A stretch of 10,331 nucleotides of DNA from Micavibrio aeruginosavorus (GTDB taxonomy: Bacteria > Pseudomonadota > Alphaproteobacteria > Micavibrionales > Micavibrionaceae): the NCBI GenBank assembly GCA_003241285.1, contig QFOT01000072.1, positions 1 through 10,331 of the forward strand, in the 5' to 3' direction. Below the pieces are notes generated by a model that saw only the letters and a list, made by a program, of their open reading frames with translations, ran no database searches and had not been told where the DNA came from. Shown piece after piece: positions 6,791-10,331 of this stretch. Both the position numbers and the translations under genes were made by a program. How positions within the stretch are numbered: position 1 is the stretch's first letter; every line of letters starts with the position of its first letter.

Positions 6791-6943
6791 TTAGACTATT
6801 TCTATACCCAAGCGAGTAAAAATCCCCCGGTTTTTTGCTGCCTGCCTGAATCGGGGTGACATCAGCAGAAATCGAATATAAGCAGGATGGTTAAAAACTT
6901 TACGAAGCGTGGCGCTGTCAAGTCTAGTTGGTAATTTAAACAT
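6791..6943 (-). CDS. Small basic protein of 50 aa, unknown function
   Basis: An intact short reading frame on the minus strand inside the aat-lipoprotein gap. ATG is at 6943-6941 and TAA at 6793-6791. A near-ideal Shine-Dalgarno, AAAGGAGGT (6956-6948), sits four bases upstream, one of the best in the window. The product starts MFKLPTRLDS, has a mixed hydrophobic and basic middle (RKVFNHPAYIRFLLMS, residues 14-29), and ends FTRLGIEIV. It has ten Lys/Arg against two acidic residues, so it is strongly cationic. No transmembrane helix or signal peptide is convincing. I recognise no family; RNA or DNA binding or membrane-surface contact are possibilities. The terminator at 6736-6761 lies just downstream and an AT-rich region upstream could hold its promoter. 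The ribosome binding site, the flanking terminator and the absence of a competing gene support it being real. Confidence 0.6.
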   Translation of the reverse strand: MFKLPTRLDSATLRKVFNHPAYIRFLLMSPRFRQAAKNRGIFTRLGIEIV

Positions 6944-6956
6944 TGCGACCTCCTTT

Positions 6957-7050
6957 GTTATATTTAATATAAATCAATATATACTTATTTAGTAGCGAAA
7001 TCGGTTATTTTATATTTAACTTTTATTAATAATTTAATACCGCAAATACC
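6957..7050. other. Very AT-rich intergenic stretch between divergent genes
   Basis: About 90 bases made almost only of A and T, with many TAT/TTAA words, lie between the start of the 50-codon minus-strand gene and the lipoprotein leader. It probably holds promoters for one or both divergent genes, but several -10-like hexamers overlap and none has a matching -35 at good spacing, so I name no single promoter. TTAA words occur at 7016-7019 and 7026-7029, spaced by six bases. Confidence 0.5.
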
Positions 7051-7071
7051 GCTTTGACATGGAGTCAAAGC
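7051..7071 (+). promoter_or_regulatory. Inverted repeat overlapping a TTGACA -35 element
   Basis: GCTTTGAC (7051-7058) and GTCAAAGC (7064-7071) form a perfect 8-bp inverted repeat with a five-base spacer. The consensus -35 hexamer TTGACA occupies 7054-7059. No good -10 lies 16-18 bases on (7076-7082 reads GCAAACT), so the promoter is uncertain. The symmetry is typical of an operator for a dimeric regulator and could control the lipoprotein gene that starts 67 nt later. Confidence 0.4.
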
Positions 7072-7081
7072 TTTGGCAAAC

Positions 7082-7090
7082 TTATCCACA
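7082..7090 (+). promoter_or_regulatory. Perfect DnaA-box 9-mer
   Basis: TTATCCACA at 7082-7090 equals the strongest DnaA-box consensus. I found no second box in the gap, so an origin is not supported. It may be a regulatory DnaA site in the leader of the lipoprotein gene, or a chance match. Confidence 0.35.
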
Positions 7091-7137
7091 GAGTTACCCC
7101 CGATTCGTTCCCCACCTTTTGTATTTCCGGATTCATT

Positions 7138-8802
7138 GTGAAAAATCCCTTTGTCCTTTTGCTGACCGCAACGGTGCTTTCGACAACCCTTCTTGGCTGC
7201 TCCATGGGCAGCAAACCTGTCGACGTGAACGAACAGGCGGAAAACGTTAACAAGGATCTGGAGCGTCTTTACAGCGGTCAGGAAAAGCTAAAAACCGAGA
7301 TCGGCCTCTACGACGCCATGGCGCGGGGCATTAAATACAATATCGAGAAACGCGACGCGGTAATGAATGAAATGGTCGCCAAGGGCGATATCGATCTCAA
7401 AGCGCTCAACCTTCTGCCGAATGTTACAGCGAGCGTTTATGCCAATGGCCGCGATAAAGAACAATATATCAGCGGACGCTCCAAGGCGACCGGTGCCGAG
7501 AGTCTTGAGCCGACCCAGTTCGAAGACGAATATACCAGAACCGCCAATCTGGCTTTAAGCTGGAATACGCTCGATGCCGGGCTCGGCTACATCAATACCA
7601 AAGGCGCCTCCGACAAAGCCCGCGCCGTAACCGAGCGCCGCCGCAAGGTAGTCCAGAATATCGCACAGGATATCCGCGAAGCCTATTGGCGCGCCGCCTC
7701 CGCCCAGCTTCTCGACGACCATATGAACGGCATGATGGCCAGTTCTAAAAAACTTGCCAAAGAGCTGGAAGCGGCTGAGAACAAGAAATCCAATCAAGAC
7801 ATCGAACATCTGCTCAAATTACAAAAACGCATCTACGACACGATGCAGGATTTGATGACAGAACGCGATCGTCTGGCCACGGCTCATACGGAACTGGCTG
7901 CCCTGATGGGCCTGCCGCCATCGGCTAAATTCCGTCTTGCGGATAATGAATCCAGCATGATGTCGAAAGACGCCATTCCATCTTTAAAATCCGACGTTAA
8001 AGATTTGGAAGTTCTCGCGCTGATGATCCGTCCCGAAATGCGCGAACACACGCTGCTGAAACGCGTCGCCACCCGGGATATTCACAAGACCGTTTTGGAA
8101 ACATTCCCCGGCGTCGGCGGTATTCTCGCTTATAACTACGACGATAACTCCTTCCTCGACGATGAAAGCTGGATGAGCGCGTCTGTCGGCCTGACACAAA
8201 ATGTCATGAAAATTTTTTCGTTTCCGCAGCGTTACAACCAGTCGAAAAATCTGGATGCGCAGGCTGACATGAAACGCATGGCGATGACCGCCGCCGTCCT
8301 GACCCAGACCAATATCGCCTATACGCGCTATCAACTGGCGCAAGACCGCTACGACCTTTTGAAGAGCATGGCGGGCGTTAATCGCCGCATCGAAGATTAT
8401 GCACAGACACGCAAAGAAAACGCGAAAGATAAAAATATCGTACAAGACGGTGAGCTTCTCGCCGCACGGATGGATTCCCTTCTCACCCGCTCGCGACTGC
8501 AACTCGCCTATGCCGAGGGCCAGAATTCCTTTGGCCGCATCGTCAACTCGCTCGGCCTCGACCCGCTGCCGCCGCATGTCGAGGACCAGTCAACCGAGCA
8601 ATTGGCCAAGACCATCGAAAAACGCTTTGAAAACATGGATGGCGATACAATCGCCTCCCTGCTTCAAAAAATCCGCGAAAAAACCAATCTTCTGGACGGC
8701 AACACAGGCGTCGCTTCAAGCCTGACCACTCCTTCGGTTGCACCGCAAAACGTTTCGGTGATTGTTCCCAAGAAGAAAATGTCCGATAATAAAGAGATCT
8801 AG
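7138..8802 (+). CDS. TolC-family outer-membrane efflux lipoprotein
   Basis: A 554-aa outer-membrane channel protein of the TolC/OEP type, which forms trimeric export ducts for RND efflux pumps or type I secretion. I place the start at GTG 7138: the product then begins with a basic residue, a hydrophobic run (PFVLLLTATVLSTTL) and the lipobox LLGC with C21, followed by Ser, which favours outer-membrane sorting. The longer frame from TTG 7054 would bury this signal and uses the TTG of a TTGACA. Two OEP-like halves are visible: one with LNLLPNVTASVYANG, a tyrosine- and tryptophan-bearing strand and a long helix (VVQNIAQDIREAYWRAA), and one with FPGVGGILAYNYD, WMSASVGLTQ and helices up to NSFGRIVNSLGLDPLP. 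Length is at the upper end for the family, with a polar C-terminal tail of about 60 residues. No inner-membrane pump or adaptor gene adjoins it. Confidence 0.85.
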   Translation: MKNPFVLLLTATVLSTTLLGCSMGSKPVDVNEQAENVNKDLERLYSGQEKLKTEIGLYDAMARGIKYNIEKRDAVMNEMVAKGDIDLKALNLLPNVTASVYANGRDKEQYISGRSKATGAESLEPTQFEDEYTRTANLALSWNTLDAGLGYINTKGASDKARAVTERRRKVVQNIAQDIREAYWRAASAQLLDDHMNGMMASSKKLAKELEAAENKKSNQDIEHLLKLQKRIYDTMQDLMTERDRLATAHTELAALMGLPPSAKFRLADNESSMMSKDAIPSLKSDVKDLEVLALMIRPEMREHTLLKRVATRDIHKTVLETFPGVGGILAYNYDDNSFLDDESWMSASVGLTQNVMKIFSFPQRYNQSKNLDAQADMKRMAMTAAVLTQTNIAYTRYQLAQDRYDLLKSMAGVNRRIEDYAQTRKENAKDKNIVQDGELLAARMDSLLTRSRLQLAYAEGQNSFGRIVNSLGLDPLPPHVEDQSTEQLAKTIEKRFENMDGDTIASLLQKIREKTNLLDGNTGVASSLTTPSVAPQNVSVIVPKKKMSDNKEI

Positions 8803-8811
8803 TCGGATGTT

Positions 8812-8885
8812 TGTCATCCTGAGCGTAAGCGAAGGATCTTTTTTCAAGCTGCGCTAGGGATTCTTCGCTTACGCTCAGAATGACA
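8812..8885. repeat. 74-bp imperfect palindrome, dispersed-repeat type
   Basis: The left arm (8812-8838) and right arm (8859-8885) are 27 bases each and match in 25 positions when one is reverse-complemented; the loop is 20 bases and starts with six Ts. The arm core GTCATYCTGAGCG...GCGAAG resembles short palindromic repeats seen between genes in many bacterial genomes, from memory and not checked. The left arm followed by TTTTTT might also end transcription of the lipoprotein gene. The right arm abuts the AGGAG ribosome binding site of the next gene, so the folded hairpin lies directly in that mRNA leader. No other copy is in this window. Confidence 0.75.
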
Positions 8886-8895
8886 GGAGACTTAA

Positions 8896-9348
8896 ATGAA
8901 ATATCTTCTAGCTTTGCTACTTACCATCTTCTCCACCTCTTACGCGATGGCGCAAGAAGTAACTGACCCGACAGGCTTATGGCTGACGGAGAATAAACGC
9001 TCGGTTATCGAGATCAAGAAATGCCCGCAAGGTCTTTGCGGTAATATTCACTGGATCATTCAAGGCGGCATGCAGACCGATTCCAAAAACCCAAATGAAG
9101 CCAAACGCAATACACCGATGTGCGGCCTGCCGATCCTCTGGGGCTTTACGCAAAATCCTAAAAACCTGAAAGTCTGGGAGTCGGGCAAAATCTACAAAGC
9201 GGATGAGGGCGATGTTTATAACGCCACCGTTTCCGTTATCGATGCCAATAAACTCTATCTTCGCGGCTATGTCGGCATCCCGCTTCTTGGCAAGACCCAG
9301 TACTGGACCCGCGTAGCGGCTAAAGACTATCCAGGCTGTAAGAATTAA
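8896..9348 (+). CDS. DUF2147 family secreted protein
   Basis: A 150-aa exported protein with a signal peptide (MKYLLALLLTIFSTSYAMAQ, cleavage near residue 20). The mature part matches the DUF2147 pattern: GLW near its start (27-29), KKCPQGLCGNI with two Cys (43 and 48), CGLPILWGF (76-84), WESGKIYKADEGDVYNA (94-110), LYLRGYVGIPLLGKTQYWTRV (120-140). The family is common in Gram-negative bacteria and probably folds as a small beta barrel; its role is not settled. The start has AGGAGA (8885-8890) six bases upstream. It ends tail to tail with the minus-strand gene, with only two bases between, and no terminator is visible. Extra cysteines at 76 and 148 could form disulfides, a possible substrate for the DsbA-like protein. 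Confidence 0.9.
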   Translation: MKYLLALLLTIFSTSYAMAQEVTDPTGLWLTENKRSVIEIKKCPQGLCGNIHWIIQGGMQTDSKNPNEAKRNTPMCGLPILWGFTQNPKNLKVWESGKIYKADEGDVYNATVSVIDANKLYLRGYVGIPLLGKTQYWTRVAAKDYPGCKN

Positions 9349-9350
9349 TT

Positions 9351-9827
9351 TTAGCAAGGACCCGGAGCTGGCTGACTGGATCCGTGCTGAACCAATACTC
9401 CTGTATTTCTTGTATCAATTTTGTGTATGGCCTGTATGGCATCGGATGCCGCTCTTGTCCCCATAACTTCCAGCGCTTTGACAGCTTTATCTGTCAGATC
9501 CCGGCAGTCAGGACCATTGCCGCTGCCATTGAAAGTCGATGTCTGAAGCTGTTGGCAAATAGTTTCAATGGCTTGCGCAGCTTGATCGCCGCCATTCAAA
9601 CTCAAGATATCGAAAGCGGTTTCAATGGCTTTTCTAGCTTGAGGTTTATTTCTGTCATTCCAGTCCGCATAAAGCTTTGTATATTTATTGGGTGTGCACC
9701 CCATAATCGCCAGATTACGTATCATTCGAACATCTTGTTTCCATTTTTGCATTAATTCCGAAACAGTTTCTTCCCCGGAATTTACTTTCATTAAAATATA
9801 AGGTGACACATTGAATGGATGTTGCAT
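9351..9827 (-). CDS. Hypothetical protein with repeated alpha-helical segment
   Basis: A 158-aa protein I do not recognise, on the opposite strand to its neighbours. ATG at 9827-9825 has GAGGAG (9838-9833) five bases upstream and a consensus promoter further up, so the gene is well supported. It has no signal peptide. Two helical segments look alike: residues 66-91 (KAIETAFDILSLNGGDQAAQ...) and 114-138 (KAVKALEVMGTRAASDAIQA...), suggesting a duplicated two-helix unit similar to HEAT-type repeats. Between them is a Gly/Asn/Ser-rich link with C108. The C-terminus (SSQPAPGPC) is Pro-rich and ends in Cys. It uses codons freely and stands alone, which may mean a lineage-specific or acquired gene. 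The function is unknown. Confidence 0.7.
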   Translation of the reverse strand: MQHPFNVSPYILMKVNSGEETVSELMQKWKQDVRMIRNLAIMGCTPNKYTKLYADWNDRNKPQARKAIETAFDILSLNGGDQAAQAIETICQQLQTSTFNGSGNGPDCRDLTDKAVKALEVMGTRAASDAIQAIHKIDTRNTGVLVQHGSSQPAPGPC

Positions 9828-9853
9828 GACGGCTCCTCTTGCACAATTTGGCC

Positions 9854-9882
9854 TTTCTATGAAATTTATAAAATTATGTCAA
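9854..9882 (-). promoter_or_regulatory. Sigma70-type promoter for the minus-strand hypothetical gene
   Basis: On the minus strand TTGACA (9882-9877) is followed, after 17 bases, by TAGAAA (9859-9854), a perfect -35 and a four-of-six -10 at optimal spacing. Transcription would start roughly 15-20 bases upstream of the ribosome binding site of the gene beginning at 9827. The surrounding DNA is AT-rich. Confidence 0.55.
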
Positions 9883-9951
9883 TACAATCTTTGGCTAATA
9901 TTCTAGAATTTGCTCATGCCTTAAGCCGATAAATTCATTAAGACTATGATC

Positions 9952-10331
9952 ATGAAAACCTTTTTTCTATCCCAACCTGTTCCCGATGAGGCCAAAGGCG
10001 CCGTAACCGCTATCGGTAATTTCGACGGCCTGCATCGCGGGCATATGGCCTTGCTGGAAATTACCCGGAAACGCGCACTGGATGCCGGAAAGCCTTTTGC
10101 CGTCTTGACGTTCGAGCCGCATCCGCGCCGTCTGTTTCGTCCTGATGATGCCCCTTTTCGGATAACGCCCTTACCGGTCAAACTTCAGCGTTTGGAAAAT
10201 TCCCGCGCCGACACAGTATTTGTCCTCGATTTTGACTGGGAAACCGCGCATCTCACGGCGGATGATTTCATCCAGAAGATCCTGAGAAACAAACTCGGCC
10301 TTGATGAAATTGTCATCGGCGCTGATTTCCA
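9952..10331 (+). CDS. ribF: Bifunctional riboflavin kinase/FAD synthetase, N-terminal part
   Basis: The first 126 codons of ribF, cut by the window edge (full proteins are about 310 aa). The enzyme phosphorylates riboflavin to FMN and adenylylates FMN to FAD; only the N-terminal FAD synthetase domain, a nucleotidyltransferase fold, is visible. Key blocks are AIGNFDGLHRGH (residues 20-31, the HxGH-type nucleotide motif), TFEPHPRRLFRP (53-64), FRITPLPVKLQRL (69-81) and the final EIVIGADF. ATG 9952 gives MKTFFLS; an in-frame ATG at 9946 would add two residues. Neither has a clear Shine-Dalgarno, so the exact start is open. The upstream gap holds the 10-bp palindrome ATTCTAGAAT (9900-9909) but no convincing plus-strand promoter. 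Confidence 0.93.
   Translation, partial: MKTFFLSQPVPDEAKGAVTAIGNFDGLHRGHMALLEITRKRALDAGKPFAVLTFEPHPRRLFRPDDAPFRITPLPVKLQRLENSRADTVFVLDFDWETAHLTADDFIQKILRNKLGLDEIVIGADF

Noticed and set aside
7016..7029. CtrA-like site in the AT-rich tract (TTAA and TTAA)
   Set aside because: The spacing is six bases, while the known alphaproteobacterial CtrA site is TTAA-N7-TTAA; in such AT-rich DNA, TTAA pairs are expected by chance.
6957..7090. Replication origin
   Set aside because: Only one DnaA box is present and none of the genes that usually border alphaproteobacterial origins is seen.
7054..7137. TTG 7054 as the start of the TolC-like protein, giving 28 extra residues
   Set aside because: The extension would place a lipoprotein signal peptide internally; GTG 7138 puts the lipobox Cys at residue 21, and the TTG is part of a TTGACA inside an inverted repeat.
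7984..8577. 197-codon open frame on the minus strand, opposite the TolC-like gene
   Set aside because: Shadow frame from the codon bias of the sense gene; the product matches nothing I know and lies wholly within a well-supported gene.
9384..9755. 123-codon plus-strand frame opposite the hypothetical gene at 9351-9827
   Set aside because: The minus-strand frame has a promoter and a strong ribosome binding site and is longer; the plus-strand product is Cys/Phe-rich with no start signal.

Overview
The window looks like an ordinary chromosomal segment of an alphaproteobacterium with moderate G+C content. The placement rests on gene content and order: a DsbA-family thiol oxidoreductase, aroQ, accB, accC and aat on one strand is a grouping common in Rhodospirillales-type and related Alphaproteobacteria. 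I cannot name a genus. Only the two edge genes are incomplete: an M48-type peptidase/TPR protein at the left and ribF at the right.

Left part (1-2245) encodes envelope proteins: the C-terminal half of a BepA-like M48 metalloprotease with TPRs, a secreted DsbA/ScsC-like oxidoreductase with a CGYC active site followed by a strong terminator, and a periplasmic PCu(A)C copper chaperone with a His-rich tail. A small HAD-like protein with a Cys/Gly/His tail follows after four bases and overlaps aroQ.

Middle part (2246-6711) is the metabolic run HAD - aroQ - accB - hypothetical - GNAT - accC - aat. AroQ makes 3-dehydroshikimate. AccB and AccC are the biotin carrier and biotin carboxylase of acetyl-CoA carboxylase. 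Aat is the N-degron transferase. The accB/accC pair, usually adjacent, is separated here by an unrecognised 149-aa gene and an acetyltransferase gene. The first 70 nt of the unknown gene carry two back-to-back perfect hairpins. Junctions are tight or overlapping, so co-transcription from accB through aat is likely, ending at a hairpin at 6736-6761.

The 6712-7137 gap contains an unlisted 50-codon gene on the minus strand (6791-6943) with a near-ideal Shine-Dalgarno. Next to it lie a very AT-rich stretch, an 8-bp inverted repeat that overlaps a perfect TTGACA, and a perfect DnaA-box 9-mer. Right of it are an orphan TolC-like outer-membrane lipoprotein (7138-8802), a 74-bp dispersed-type palindrome (8812-8885) in the leader of a DUF2147 gene, a convergent hypothetical gene with its own promoter, and the start of ribF.

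I see no CRISPR array, transposase, phage gene, tRNA or rRNA. The best candidates for something undescribed are the 50-aa basic protein, the tandem-hairpin leader with its unknown gene inside the acc operon, and the HAD-like protein with a metal-binding-type tail. All are modest signals, and none amounts to a demonstrated new system.
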